From NCBI GenBank assembly GCA_000320605.2, contig KB445805.1, positions 653,095 to 717,094 on the forward strand: 64,000 nucleotides of DNA. Reading direction: 5' to 3'. The notes beneath the pieces were generated by a model that was not told where the DNA came from, did not search any database, and worked only from the letters and a program-made list of their open reading frames with translations. Position 1 is the first letter of the stretch; each line of letters opens with the position of its first letter. The position numbers and the translations under genes were made by a program. Source of the DNA: Gelatoporia subvermispora B. Taxonomy: Eukaryota > Basidiomycota > Agaricomycetes > Polyporales > Gelatoporiaceae. Of this stretch, positions 12,875 to 24,500 are shown piece by piece.

Positions 12875-14287
12875 ATGGAGCAGACCAACGATCCGCCGCC
12901 GTCCTACAGCATCAGCGATAGCGACTTTGGAAAGCTGAAGGATGCCTTCAGGACACTCAATGCCGACCACAAGGACATACAACAGCTGTTCAAGTCGGTA
13001 GATACGGAGCTAGAAGGGACGCAGCATATCGAGCAGGGTCTCAAACAGGAGTGGGAAGAGCTTAGAAAGGTGAGTTTAAACTGACAGGCCAGAATCTACC
13101 TCATGGCTGCAGGCTTACGAGTGATCGAAGAAATACAATCGTGTATTCCGCAAATTGCAGAGGAACGCTAGCCGATGTGTGACCTTCCTGAATGGTAATG
13201 AACTATTCAAAGCTTGAAACAATCATCTATTGGTGACGGAGACCTACTCAGGGTATACGGAGATCTTGGTCCCAACCTCAATCTCCCCTATTCCCTTCAC
13301 GCAAAAGCAGTTCATGTTGAACAAATTCCTGGAGGTAATGCGCACGTGCAAAGTTGTACCCCACACGACCTGATCCGCCTCTGGCATAGACTATCCCAGT
13401 GCATGAAGAGGAAGCAGAAGAACTGGAGGCTTGCTTCGATGATATTGTTCACGAGATTGAGGCCTTCCAGTTGAAGGTGGCAAGCGCTCTTCGTGGCAAG
13501 GACGAGCCGACCGGCGCTTGGGCAAGATTCTGGAATGGTGTCGGCGAGTGAGTGTCAAGTCATCGTTTGCATCGATGTACGATCTTATCGCAGCAACCGC
13601 ACAGGCTTTGTGTCTCCATCTGGAATGTGAGCCACTGCGTGTGGATGCAAATATAGTTTATGCTGATTGGAGACGTCACATCAAGGCCGTCTACAAATTG
13701 CTCGTCATGATTTTGAAGTGCTTCGGTTCCCTCCTATCGCACATCAAGGCCGTAAAGTTGTCGTGCTGTGCGTACATCATATGGATCTCACTCGTCTCCT
13801 CGATCTTACTCTGTACCAGTCGCAATAAGCTTCAGCATTGAACTACGCGAATGTACGTAATCGATGACTTGCCTGCAGAGCGCGAATTCATGTCGCTGTT
13901 ACGTAGACTCCACCCTCGCATCTACTCCTGGCAAGTCAGACCAGGCCATTGCGGCAGAAGTCAAGCAAGACTGCAAGCTGCTGGCCGAGAAGCTGGACGG
14001 GTTCAAGGGCGCATGGCACCTTGCGTGGTTGAACTGCTCGAACCTCAAGACATACGTCCAGATGGCACAGACGGCCGATGTAAGTATTGTGCCTTAAACA
14101 TGGAGCAATGCCCACTCACGTCACCAAAATGGCTTTCAATAACACTGTCCTCGCGACATTCCCTCACAAATAGTCCACGCCTGCCGCGTCCGCGCTCTCC
14201 GACACCAGCCTTGCGAAAGCAGCGATGGTTCTCGTTCCCCTGACCGAATGTTTGCGGTCGTATTCCGAGGGCAAGGACCCTCAGTGA
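12875..14287 (+). CDS. Orphan coiled-coil protein, GAWH family, copy 1
   Basis: Function not recognised. Paralogue of 30648-31926. Exon 1 (ATG 12875; an in-frame ATG at 12842 is also possible) encodes a proline-rich start and then a charged helical segment likely to form a coiled coil (FGKLKDAFRTLNADHKDIQQ). It ends at 13069 and splices to KKYNRVFRKLQRNA (13131-13194). Later exons give YTEILVPTS..., TIPVHEEEAEELEA with FQLKVA and TGAWA, then DGFKGAWHLAWLNCSNL. The last exon ends ECLRSYSEGKDPQ at 14287. Both copies share the intron positions that can be checked. The region 13550-13900 (around AVYKLLVMILK and KLSCC) aligns to the paralogue, but its exact junctions are unresolved. No signal peptide or transmembrane helix is clear. 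Confidence 0.7.
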
Positions 14288-14909
14288 ACGACATTGATTG
14301 TCTTGTCGTTGGTTGCTGTAGTATCCTGTTCCTGTGCTGCGTGCAATAGCCCCTTACTCCATCCCTTCCTCTGGCAACATCTTCTCTTTCTTCCTCATCC
14401 TCCGTGTATCCCGTATTCCATTTGTACAGTCTCGTAAACCGCAATTTGTTGTCCATGTAGACCTTGTTACTTCTTGTATGGCACATATGCAAGCCGGTTT
14501 TGTCATTGATGTTCATCTCGAGTGCGGCAGTCGCGACAACTATGTGAGTGATTACAGACTAACTAGCGATGGGATCGAGAGACTACTAGGTGAGTGCTTT
14601 CTTAGCTACATTGCGCGATGTTGCTGATCGTCGTGCGCGCCAGAGCCGTAGCCACAGTTGCACATGGGAGGGTCGCCCGTGTGAACCGCGGCGCGGCGGA
14701 GATGCGCAGGAGATTCTGGCAGCAGTGCGCGATGTCGAGCGTCTAGGAGAAATTTTGAGCAGGGCACACCATGCTTCTGCGCCCTAAAATGAGGCAAGAC
14801 AGCTGGAGCGGATCCTCTCACGCCGTTTCTTACCCTCGGACACGTCGAATTTGCCCCTCCTCCCTTCCCCACCTTCCTCTTGACCCATAGGAGATTTATC
14901 TGCAAGACG
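14288..14909. other. Intergenic, no gene seen
   Basis: Short frames on both strands, none with splice partners or family resemblance. It presumably holds the 3' end of the upstream orphan gene and the promoter of the next. Confidence 0.4.
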
Positions 14910-15773
14910 ATGCAATCCGGGATTACTAGCAAGCCCTCGACCAGCGCAATGGAGCCGATTACTCCGTTTCCCATCCTCAGAGCGTTCTCGCTCCCCTCAT
15001 CACCACCTCTAAGCCCACTCAACAGCAACCCTGGGAACCATGATTCGGAGTATGAGAGTGATATTCGCTGCATAGCCTCGAGAAAATCTGGCCAGCTGGC
15101 GATGCTCAGACATCAAATGCTCGCCATCGACCGAAGGATTGATGCACTATTCACCGACTTCATGCAGCTGGGCCGGCGCGAACACATCGAGGGGACCATC
15201 CTTCGGCCGCGGTCGGTGACATCAGGGGAGGCCGAGATGCTTCGTAGATATGGACGCGAGCACTACAAGCGCGTCTCATGGTTGATTCACGCGCAGCTCA
15301 TCAATATGGCTGCGACCGTGTATAACCTCCACGAATCGAGCGCACATCGAAGGAGGTTTGAACAGTAAGTTGTCCCTCCCCCAGCGTGCAAATGGTTCTG
15401 AGAAAGCGCAGGGTGTCGCAGAAGATGAGTATGGTGTTGTGGATGGTGAACAGTTCGCCCGCCTAACGATAGGAAGTCGGAGGCCGGATTGTGGACGCGA
15501 TCGGACCATGGGATTGGCTGATGCACATGGACGGAGTGTGGAGGGATCCAGCGGAAAAGCGCGCCAATGGACTCGTATGTATTTATATCGCCAGTCGTTA
15601 TACTTGATACCTCTCTCGAAAAACTCGCTGGATCTCGAGTACTTTGAGTGTCGAGTCTTCTGCTGCCAGGTCCCTGCAAGGCGCAGAGCTGGGCGAGGCG
15701 CTGGATACAAGCTGTCGACGAATCACCATACGAGTCTGATATCTGCGGCCCGCTCACGCCGCGGAGGAAGTGA
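14910..15773 (+). CDS. Hypothetical protein, multi-exon, unrecognised
   Basis: First exon from the ATG at 14910: a Pro/Ser-rich N-terminus (LPSSPPLSPLNS), then a charged helical stretch (SGQLAMLRHQMLAIDRRID, MLRRYGREHYKRVSWLIHA). A second coding-like block at about 15467-15575 reads EVGGRIVDAIGPWDWLMHMD, then VWRDPAEKRANGL. A third, after a tgccag acceptor, reads CPCKAQSWARRWIQAVDE and ends SDICGPLTPRRK with TGA at 15771. The first junction is not resolved: a good GTAAGT donor at 15366 does not give the right phase, and an earlier donor may be used. No known domain was recognised. The start could also be the ATG at about 14949. Confidence 0.45.
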
Positions 15774-17650
15774 GATGGCCAGGAAGAAGCGCCTGGAAGC
15801 GCGTACCGACCTCTTCGAACATTGATATTGTGTCTCTCGATGCCACGCATTTGTTCACGACTCCAAGTGTCGTTCAGCTCTTCCGAGTAGATGCATCGGC
15901 AGCTCCGCCTTCGCACGACCGTAGGCTGGAGCATGTGGACTGAGAGTCCCAGATATACACACAACACGACAGACGGAGTCGAGTTCGAGGTGAACAAACC
16001 ACTCTGAACGGGGACGGATAACGCAATGAGTGTTTTGCATTCGTTTTGTATACTCAATTGCAGCACTACGCAGTGCGCTGACAAAAGCACGTGGGGTGCC
16101 TTGCCTTGTGTGAGGCAACTTGGTAAGCTGTACCGTTGTCCACGCAGGAAGGAGACCCGTATCTGGACGTCACAGTATGCCCTTGAAGAGACGTTGGATA
16201 GCTTGTGAGAACGTCAGTGACATTACTATGTGTCTATCACAAACGCCACTGACCTCATGCAGGCCACTCCAAAATTCCAAATGCTCTTGATCACGGACAT
16301 TTCCGCATGTGATCATCGCCTTACCGTTGTCTTGCTGGTGCAGTATCGGGCAGCGTGTCTCGTTGCGTACCATTGCAACGAATGGAGTACTTTTATGCAT
16401 CCGGAGCTCCTTTATGATACCTCGACAACGCAGGGAACTCCTTTGTTGCAACTCGTCTCACTGCTTTATTATTCTTTTAGGTTCCCGGCTGGTGATGTTC
16501 GAGCTCCCCAGTTGACTGTCTCAGCTAGCACGGGTGTAATTTGCCCCGCACATGACATCAGCAGGCAGAATGGATTCAGCATCATGTGCATTGACCGTTT
16601 CAACATAAATCAGGCATATTTCATGTGGTAGCCACTGCATGATCCATCTCAAGAAAGCCTCGCAACGTGAAGATTCGCAACATGCAGCTTCCGGATCGTT
16701 GACATGCTGCTCCCTCCGGACAATTCTGCGTAGATGCATTATTTGGCATGCATAAGCCCAAGTCAACTTTTCATTGTGAAATCGGAGACTACATTTTGTC
16801 GTACCATGGGTGATCGCCTTTGTTCATCTCGGCCATGTATCCAGAAAAATGGTAGAACAATATATGGCACAAGTGTCTTATCACCCAGAAGCAGTTCGAG
16901 ACCATTGGTATCTACCCTCGCCACCGCTGTGGAGTGCAGAGCTACTTGCTTCGTTAAATCATATTGCCTTGCAACTCCTACTTTGTGTACCGTTTGAGTC
17001 TCTCATGGAATGGTAATATATTTTCTCCGGGCCGTAGAAGTCTTGGATTCGATATAGGGTTGAGCCCGCCTTTCCGTCGACTCTGCATCTTTGTCCCATA
17101 GACCCCCTCCACGCCCTGCCACACTCTATGGGCATTCGTCGCACATCTGTTTGTATGACTCAGCCAGTGGTCGCGATCAAGCCCTCGAAATTCTACAGTG
17201 AATGGATAGGTGAATTGAAGGGCATTCGGAAAACTGACTGGAACTTGAATGATTGGGTAGGAGTATTTTCCCGAGGATCTGTCGGCGGGACGCTTTCCCC
17301 GGAAATCATTGGATCCGTGAGAATGAGCAAGTACATGGCCATCGTGTGGCCCGCTAGAAGATGCCGATCGCCATTGTCCCCACCGTTATGGCCGCACTGA
17401 CTCGAGGATGCACTGCACTGATGTCCTTTTTCGGTATGTCGGTACCAATTAACGATTATTCCGTGTGATTGCCTAGTGCCATTGTTCCTCATCTACAACT
17501 GCTGCGTAATGTGGCCATTCCACCCAGCCGTTGCTACATATAACCCGGGCAGGGACCGCGTTCGTCGAACACCGCCTCCTGGCTGCACTCTCACTGTCAT
17601 CGCGCTGATCTATCCATTCCCGCTCCAAACCATCCACCATCCTATTCACC
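15774..17650. other. Gene-poor stretch, possible decayed sequence
   Basis: Open frames of 60-130 codons occur on both strands (for example 16230-16631 plus), but none carries a motif, good splice pairs or similarity to other parts of the window. AT content is slightly higher than in the neighbouring genes. I see nothing that can be called. Confidence 0.4.
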
Positions 17651-18831
17651 ATGAATTTTCCTGCGGCGTGTTCTGGTGCATCCATGATGGCACATCTCCG
17701 AGGACCACTGGTGGTGTCAACAGAAGAGTTTGTGACACTACCACAGGCCTATAGAGACAAGCTTGTGAAAGAGGCAACTGCCACCAGCCACGAAGGGGGG
17801 AAGAAGTTTGACGGCCTCCGGACAATCCTTCATCCAAAGGTAGGGGGTGTCGTATCATGCTGTAGCCGCCATAATGACGAATTCGTCACAAAGTGCTATG
17901 AATTATATATGAGGTACAACCGTGACACCGGTCCCAATCCATCATTTCATGATGACCTGAAGGTATGATCTTCACCACCACCGAGATCATCCGACTTCTG
18001 ACAAACATCTATTAGTCGACTTCCTCCTCGATAAAAGCAGCACAAACGGCCAATTGTCGAGTACTCCATAGTTCGCACTTTGAGCCTCTCGATACGCCGA
18101 TATAGCTCCTGACCCAGATATCGATATCACCAGCATTAGGCCGACATGAGCACTACATTGATAGTGCTAATAGCGCAGACAAAAAAGTCCCCAAGCTCGA
18201 GTATCCAGAGAGATCTGGAAATCGAACCAATGAGGTCGGCATCATCTGCGATCTTAGCATAGCAACGAGGCTGAACGGCTTCCATAGGTATCCTTGGCAG
18301 CTAGCCAAACCAATGTCCAGTTGAAGACATTACCTCGAGGTACCAAGTCAGCTTCTCCGCGGAGAAAAGGTGCGAGATGGTCCAATGACGAAGTGAGGAT
18401 CCGAGCTAAGCCTCTGCGTAGCGCGGTCTTCCAGGGAGTCCTTGAGCGCGTGCGAAACCATTGCATCTGGTGATAACCCCAATCCCACGAAGATCAAGAA
18501 GGCTTGTGAGGGATGCAGGCGGCGTAAAAGAGGGTGCGATGGAGGAGGTAGAAAACAATGCTCGTGAGTGCATCCTCCGTATGCCTACAGGCTACATCGA
18601 CAGATAGAGACTTAGCGCCTAGAGCGCTGGCATGAACGAGAGGTGGCAGACATACCTGTTTCTCGCCTAGTGGCCCCGTTCTCGTCGTCTTTGATTGCTG
18701 ATCAACCTTCCATCTTTGTAGACTTTGCATTCATCTAGGCGAAGAATGCACGTACAATATGCAAAGAGGGAGAGCAGGAAGACCTAAGAAGAAACCGACT
18801 GCATCAGGTGAAGCGCCTTGAACTGTAAGCG
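17651..18831 (+). CDS. Small protein with C-terminal Zn2Cys6 cluster, copy A
   Basis: Probable DNA-binding regulator. The N-terminal exon (ATG 17651, or the methionines at 17684/17687) has the repeated block RGPLVVSTEEFVTLPQAYR, ending near LHPK. A middle exon near 18145-18290 reads HYIDSANSADKK ... VGIICDLSIA. The zinc exon, probably from 18411, contains KKACEGCRRRKRGCDGGGR with KQC. A 158-nt intron (18564-18721) then leads to SLCIHLGEECTYNMQRGR and the basic AT-hook-like GRAGRPKKKP, ending at TGA 18829-18831. Cys spacing is C-x2-C-x6-C-x7-C-x2-C-x6-C, a complete fungal binuclear cluster. It lies at the C-terminus, not in the usual N-terminal place. Exons between 17840 and 18410 are tentative. 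Confidence 0.65.
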
Positions 18832-19127
18832 GCTCTCACCAAGGTCCTCGTCGAGTTGCCATGGCCAATTACCGGAGAATCGTTAGCTTATTGAAATGCC
18901 ATTGCTTCACGGGTTTGGGCGCTGCTGTAGGACACCGGTCCAATGGTCGTACGTAACGTCGAGGATGCAAGATGGCATTGAGATAGGCAGATTATCCTAT
19001 GATCGGCACGTGGCACAGCGGACCGCCAGCCCCGCTGAGTCAGATCCTCTGGTGCTCTTCTGGCAATCGTCGAGTTACTATGATAACTATCTAGTGCACA
19101 AATGCTCTATATTTTGCGCTGTCGAGC
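18832..19127. other. Spacer between zinc-cluster copies
   Basis: No gene or motif could be assigned. It separates intact copy A from the broken copy B. Confidence 0.35.
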
Positions 19128-19250
19128 TGCGTTCATCATCTTTATCATTTTAAAAAGGACCGGCACGGTGGCCAGTCCCAGCATCTTCAGCCTCGTTGTC
19201 ATGCTAAGATCATAGACGGTACCGACCTCGATATTCATCACCCCGACGAT
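19128..19250 (-). pseudogene. Inverted fragment of the zinc-cluster gene (copy B, middle exon)
   Basis: On the plus strand, the stretch around TTCAGCCTCGTTGTCATGCT ... ACCGACCTC is nearly the reverse complement of 18230-18290 inside copy A. The same sequence, with extra matching flank (GGCACGGTGGCCAGTCCCAGC-like), recurs at about 28170-28340. It is therefore a minus-strand remnant of the middle exon and shows no intact frame. Confidence 0.55.
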
Positions 19251-19544
19251 GTTACTTTGTCTTGTGTATATCCCGAGGTCCAGCCATGATTCTCATCGCG
19301 CACCCCACATATACGCAGAGTGACTCGGTTGGACATGTACTTAGACTGAGCGCGAAAGCTTTCGACGCTGGCGTAAGTTTCTCTGTTTGGAAGCCCTAGT
19401 ATATTTTTCAACCTCGTAACAATCAGTTGCAGTGCATTTCGGAAGAATGAGTACCGGTTCCGCGCGAAAGAGTAGGTACGTGAAAAATATTCGGATTCGA
19501 CGCTCAGCCAATACTGTTAGACGTGCTACACCATCATTTAAGTG

Positions 19545-19725
19545 CTCTCGAGTATGGCGTCGGGTGAACCTGAGCGTCGGAGGACTTCTGCACCACCTGC
19601 GAGAACCTCTGGTGGTGTCTATAGAAGATTTTGCGACAATGCCACAGGTCTATAGACAGGCATATGAGCGAAGCTATTGCGGGCACCGGGAAGTGCAGAC
19701 ACAAGGCGAACAGTTCTGGTTCTGA
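19545..19725 (+). pseudogene. N-terminal remnant of the zinc-cluster gene (copy B)
   Basis: The plus frame reads LREPLVVSIEDFATMPQVYR and continues to a stop at 19725. This is clearly the N-terminal block of copies A and D (GPLVVSTEEFVTLPQAYR, GPLVVTPEEFWSLP). The frame departs from the family after YRQAYER, and no zinc-cluster exon follows before the transposon at 19901. I infer a truncated, probably nonfunctional copy. Confidence 0.6.
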
Positions 19726-19891
19726 CCTACGAGTAAGCGAGAGTTATATCATACACGAGCCATACTGAAACGTTTGTTGCAACAGTGTCACGAAGTATAC
19801 GTGAAAAATCATACGAACCATCGCATCCATCCGTCGAAGGTACCACCGCTGATGCTTGTACTTGATAATCTCCAGCGCCAATTCATTAGGA

Positions 19892-19900
19892 GGCTCATTC
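19892..19900. repeat. Left flanking direct repeat (target-site duplication)
   Basis: GGCTCATTC directly precedes the left terminal inverted repeat and recurs at 28036-28044 right after the right one. If the element end is taken as CCCAGTC, the duplication is 7 bp instead of 9. Confidence 0.8.
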
Positions 19901-19950
19901 CCAGTCAAAAGCCGCAGAATTTAAATCGAGTTAGAAGTAGGTAAATCTAG
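19901..19950 (+). repeat. Left terminal inverted repeat
   Basis: Starts CCAGTCAAAAGCCGCAGA and continues through TTTAAATCGAGTTAGA and GTAAATCTAGTA. Differences from the right end are a single change at position 19 and changes near positions 36, 37 and 41. Confidence 0.88.
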
Positions 19951-20074
19951 TACAGACCCATACAACGAGTCAAATCGAGTACAAACGAGCCAGATCCAAT
20001 ACAGCTGTCAGAAGCTCCCACGGCGTGACCAGACTGATCGCGTCATCGGGCGCTTACGCGAGCATGACGCGCAA

Positions 20075-20185
20075 AGTGCGCACAGCGCAGTGCACAGAGT
20101 GCGCAAAGTGCGCAAAGTGCACATTTTGCACAGTGCACAGAGAACAGAGCACAGTGCGCACTTTGTGCACTGCGCACAACCCTCT
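20075..20185. repeat. Imperfect palindromic GTGCGCA/TGCGCAC repeat block
   Basis: A low-complexity run of short units (GTGCGCA, GTGCACA, AGTGCGCAAAGTGCGCA) interleaved with their reverse complements. The left half is largely complementary to the right half (GTGCGCACTTTGTGCACTGC), so the strand could fold on itself. It lies between the left end and the transposase start, where transposase or host factors could bind. Confidence 0.65.
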
Positions 20186-20262
20186 CTGCTTCCCACGCCG
20201 CCTGCCTTTCTCGTCATACACTAAGTGCCCGCGCTCGCTGCTCTCCTCCGTGTAAATACACC

Positions 20263-23200
20263 ATGTCCGACGACGAGCCACAATATGTATGCAAATGTGC
20301 CAAACTCTGTAAAGGTGTTAATACCATTCTTACCAAAACCACCTATTACCGCCATGACACAAATCGTGACGCCGACGAGAGCGCAAGCTATGCAGCTTGG
20401 AAGCTCGAAAATGGCATACATAACGACGCTTCTACATCTTTCAACCAAATACAGGTGAGTATATGCGTGTCCAAATACATTCCAGTACCATCCTAATTAG
20501 TTCTGCCCGCAGCAACAGACCCAGAGAAAGCCCAGTCGATCCAAGCGCCCTCGCACGCACAAATCCACCTCGGCAGCGACTGGACCAGACACTGCTTTAG
20601 GCATTTCTTTTACCGATGCCGCTACCTCATCGGAACCAGCTATCGATGATACTATCCCGCCAATTACTTTCGACCTTGTCAATGCGTCAGACGATCACCA
20701 AACACTCTTGCCTACGCCGCTTGACCCAGGTCCCGAGCATCCTGAGGATCCCCAGCACGTCGATGTTGGTAGTATTGAAGACCACAGTCCGTGGACTGAT
20801 CTATTCAATGCACCACCTCAATCCGAGGATGTCCCGCCTGCTCTCGATGAAACCGTATCCCAGCCCCAGAATTCTCCGTCTCCCGAGCCTGTCCCCGAGC
20901 CCGAACAAGACGCTCGCTCCGCCATTGCAGACGTCCAGACAAGTCTCGACTTCATCAAATCCATTCGCAATGCTACGCTCGACGACAGCGCGCTACCCTC
21001 GCATGTTATCGAACGACTGCGTGCTCCTATCACAGCACAGCTTGACCCTCCTGATCGTAATCTCTTATTCTCGCTGGACCTCTGGCTGTCTATCAACAAT
21101 GCGTCCGAAGAGACTTATGAAAGTGTTCGTCAGGCTACTCTCAGGCGACATCCAGACGACGAGGTCCTATCCCATGCTACAGTTGAGCGCAGAGTCGCTG
21201 AGCTCACGGGCATTGCGCCTATTTGTCACGACATGTGCACCAGCTCGTGCATCGCATACACTGGACCTTACGCTTCGCTCGAGCAATGCCCTGTCTGCTC
21301 CGAGCCTCGATATGATCAGATAGCCCTGGAGACTTCAAATGGACGTGTCAAACGGCCACGTCAAAGCTACTACACCATTCCTGTTGGACCCCAAATCCAG
21401 GCTCTATGGCGCTCTCCCGAACTAGCTCAACGCATGCGACATCGGGCTGAACGCACTCAAGGCATTCTGGATGATCTAGCACGTTTAGATGGCCAGATTG
21501 AGACCTACGACGACATTTACCACGGCTCGCAATACCTCCAATCTGTCCAAGCTGGGCATGTCACTCCAGATGACATCCTGCTCGGGTATTCCCTCGACGG
21601 CGCACAGCTATATCGCAGCAAGAAATCCGACTGCTGGATATACATATGGCTCAATTTCAACCTCCCGCCCGAGCTCCGATACAAAAAGGAGCACGTCCTC
21701 ATTGGGGGTGTAATTCCTGGTCCCAATCACCCTCATAACCTTGACTCTTTCCTCCAGCCCGGACTTGCACACCTTTCCGCCCTCCAACAGGAGGGCCTCA
21801 CTATCTGGGATGCTCATCAGGACTCTGTCTTCCGTTCCAATCTCATTCTGGGTCTCTTGTCCGCCGACGGGCCTGGCATGACCACTGTCAACGGCGGAGT
21901 GCCTCATCATGGGTTTCTCGGCTGTCGCATGCGGTGTGGTCTCCAAGGAAGACACAAGCCTTTCGGCTCTCACTACTTTGCTGCCCACCTTCGCCCACAC
22001 GATGCTCTACCTGACGACTGCGACCATCCAGATGTGGACTTTGCTCAATTACGCCTACCAACCTCAGCGGAATATCAACAAGATCTTGAGTGGCTCCAGT
22101 CCTCGCAGAATCCCCGCCAATACAAGAATCGTCGCAAACACACCGGCCTGGTCAAACCGACGATCTTTAGTGGACTCCATCGTACACTCGGCGTCCCTGG
22201 AATCTGTGTGATTGACCTCATGCATCTGGCCTCTCTCAACATCACAGATCTGTTTCTGAATCTCTGGCGTGGCTCTCTCGAATGTGACAAAAACGACAAC
22301 AAAAACACTTGGGACTGGGCCGTACTACAAGGCGACGTCTGGCAAGAGCATGGCGACGCGGTTGCCAAGGCGACACCGTATCTGCCAGGCTCCTTCGATC
22401 GCCCTCCGCGCAATCCCTGTGAGAAGATCTCGAGCGGTTACAAAGCTTGGGAGTTCCTATTGTACTTCTATGCGCTAGGGCCTGCACTGTTCCGAGGAGT
22501 TCTACCTGACAAATACTGGCGACATTACTGCAAACTAGTTGCCGCCATTAGACTGCTGCATCAACGATCTATTACCCGGTCCCAGGTTATCACCGCTCAT
22601 CACTATCTGACAGAATTCATCCAGGAGTTTGAAGAGCTATATTATCAACGAATGCTCGCCCGCGTGCACTTTTGTCGACAAAGCATCCACCTCCTCTGGC
22701 ATCTAGCTCAAGAAGTTGTGCGCGTCGGACCGCCCGCCTACTATACGCAATGGACTATGGAACGCACTATTGGCAATCTCGGCGAGGAAATTAAACAACC
22801 GTCCAAGCCATACGCTAATCTATCCGAGCGGGCTGTCCGTCGTGCACAAAGCAGCGCTCTCAAGGCTGTCATACCGCAATTTGCTCCTCCGCCCTTTCGC
22901 TGGCCTCATGGCAGCTATGACATCGGCGCAGGCTATGCCTTGTTGCGTGCTCTGGATCGCTCACCACAATTTATCACAGGTCCCGCCGCTCTCGCAGTTC
23001 GCACCTACCTGCAAGAGCACGGGTGCGACGTGGAACACTGGCGCCCCACACTCGTGCGATGGGCTCGCCTGCGTCTCGCCACTGGGCAAAATGCCCGATC
23101 TGCGTGGAAGGAATGCCAGAAGCCACTTGACAAACTACGCACTTCGCGCAATGTCAAGGTACGTTTCATACGCTCCAATCTACTACATTTTGACTATCTT

Positions 23201-23600
23201 CCCATTACAGGTCAATCTGAACGGTAACGTTCACTTCGCAGAAGTTCAATACTTCTTCCTTGCCCGCATAGGAACCACCAAACGAGCCCTCGCGCTCGTC
23301 TCCCTATATTCGCCACCCGATGTCAACTTGCTGCAGATATCACACCACACGGTGTATTCGTGCGAATATCGCGGTCAAGACTCGCTCGCAGTCATCGAGG
23401 CGAAGGACATATCCTCAGTCGTGGCCGTCGTTCCCGAATCTCCTACCGCGCTAGCCCATTCTGGCCGTCCCAACGCACATTCCAGATGTTTTGTCGCAGA
23501 GAAGCTCGGGCTCGAAGTGGCAGATCTATCCGGCCTTGGGGAACTGCTAACCGACGAGGACTACGAAGACCACGACCCAATCGAACTGGAACAAACTTGA
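20263..23600 (+). CDS. tnp2/Transposase_21-like CACTA transposase
   Basis: Catalytic protein of the surrounding element, about 1,075 residues in three exons (20263-20454, 20513-23158, 23211-23600; all joins in phase 0). The N-terminus has a small Cys/His finger (VCKCAKLCKG ... TYYRH). A Pro/Glu-rich acidic linker follows. Residues about 302-326 form a cysteine cluster (CHDMCTSSC ... CPVC). The RNase-H-like transposase region holds probable catalytic Asp about 426 (YSLDGAQLY, then WIYIWLNFNLPPELRYKKEH and IPGPNHPHNLDSFL) and Asp about 516 (LLSADGPGMTTVNGG). Later come GVPGICVIDLMHLASLN and TMERTIGNLGEEIKQPSKPY, a segment typical of basidiomycete tnp2 proteins. No frameshift or stop seen, so it may be active. 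Confidence 0.88.
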
Positions 23601-23890
23601 TTTCAAACTCGCTCTCTCTCGTCGCTCTTACTCTCTTACTCTCCTATTACTCTCAACAGTCTCGCACTCTCGAGCGTCTCTCTCCCTCTCTCCAGCCATC
23701 CCATCCGTGTCTCTCTGTGCGTCCACTCTCTCCCTTCTTTCTCATCTGCTATTAACCCTAATTTGTCGCAACTCCAGTTCTATCCACAACAAGCGTATCT
23801 GTATGTTCGCTCTCTTCCTGTCTCTCTCCCTCATACCTAACTAACTCTATTCTATCGCGACACAAGTCCTATTCACACTCCACACTTGCC
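23601..23890. other. CT-rich spacer inside the transposon
   Basis: A strongly pyrimidine-biased plus strand (many CTCTC/TCTCTC runs) between the transposase stop and the next small gene. It could act as the transposase 3' UTR and the promoter of the small gene, since CT-rich tracts are common in fungal promoters. Confidence 0.5.
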
Positions 23891-24152
23891 ATGCTTGACT
23901 ACAAGGGCATCCTCTGCGACCTCCTGGGCCCCAGCAGCAAGCAAATCGAAACCGAATGCTTCAACGTCGCGTTAGGGGGCGGGCCTGAGATGTGGGAGTG
24001 CCAGGTTCACCGTGAGTCTCGCTTTGTGTGCACATCTTCAGCTCATATTCAGTTGCTCAGTCGGCATCGTCTTGCTGGGCAAGGGGAGAGCGTGCACCCC
24101 AGGCGAAGCTTTCAATGCTGCTATGCACAATGCCATTGATCGCATCGCTTGA
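23891..24152 (+). CDS. Transposon-borne 70-residue small protein
   Basis: Two exons, 23891-24011 and 24061-24152, around a 49-nt intron with GTGAGT donor and CTCAG acceptor. The joined product starts MLDYKGILCDLLGPSS and ends GEAFNAAMHNAIDRIA. It is hydrophobic and Gly/Cys-containing, with no signal peptide and no family I recognise. The clean splice join in frame and a non-repetitive protein-like composition support a real gene. Its place between transposase and accessory genes suggests a role in the element's life cycle, but this is inference. Confidence 0.55.
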
Positions 24153-24159
24153 AAACAAG

Positions 24160-24240
24160 GAGGAGGAGGAGGATAGGGGCAGCAGGAGGAGGAGGAGGAT
24201 CAGGAGGAGGAGGATGAGAGCGGGCAGGAGCGACAGGATA
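24160..24240 (+). repeat. GGA-rich purine tract
   Basis: Repeated AGGAGG/GGAGGA units on the plus strand, interrupted by GGGGCAGC. A simple-sequence tract within the transposon, not coding in any supported gene. Confidence 0.7.
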
Positions 24241-24500
24241 GCGTACAGGAGGGCTGGGTATGATCTAGATGGACAAATGCTGGTTTCTCGATGCTATTGA
24301 TTGCTTATGCGCTGCAAACCATGTGCCAGAGAGAGTTTCGATTCGAATAGCGTAATCTGAAGCTCATACAGGCGCATATAGTCGCATATAGTCGCATATA
24401 TTCCACAGAACGCGTAATGTACATGCTATCGGGTACAAGAAAGTATCATACAAACCATAATACAGCCTTTGAATAACTGGAAAGACCCTTTGCTTGATGT

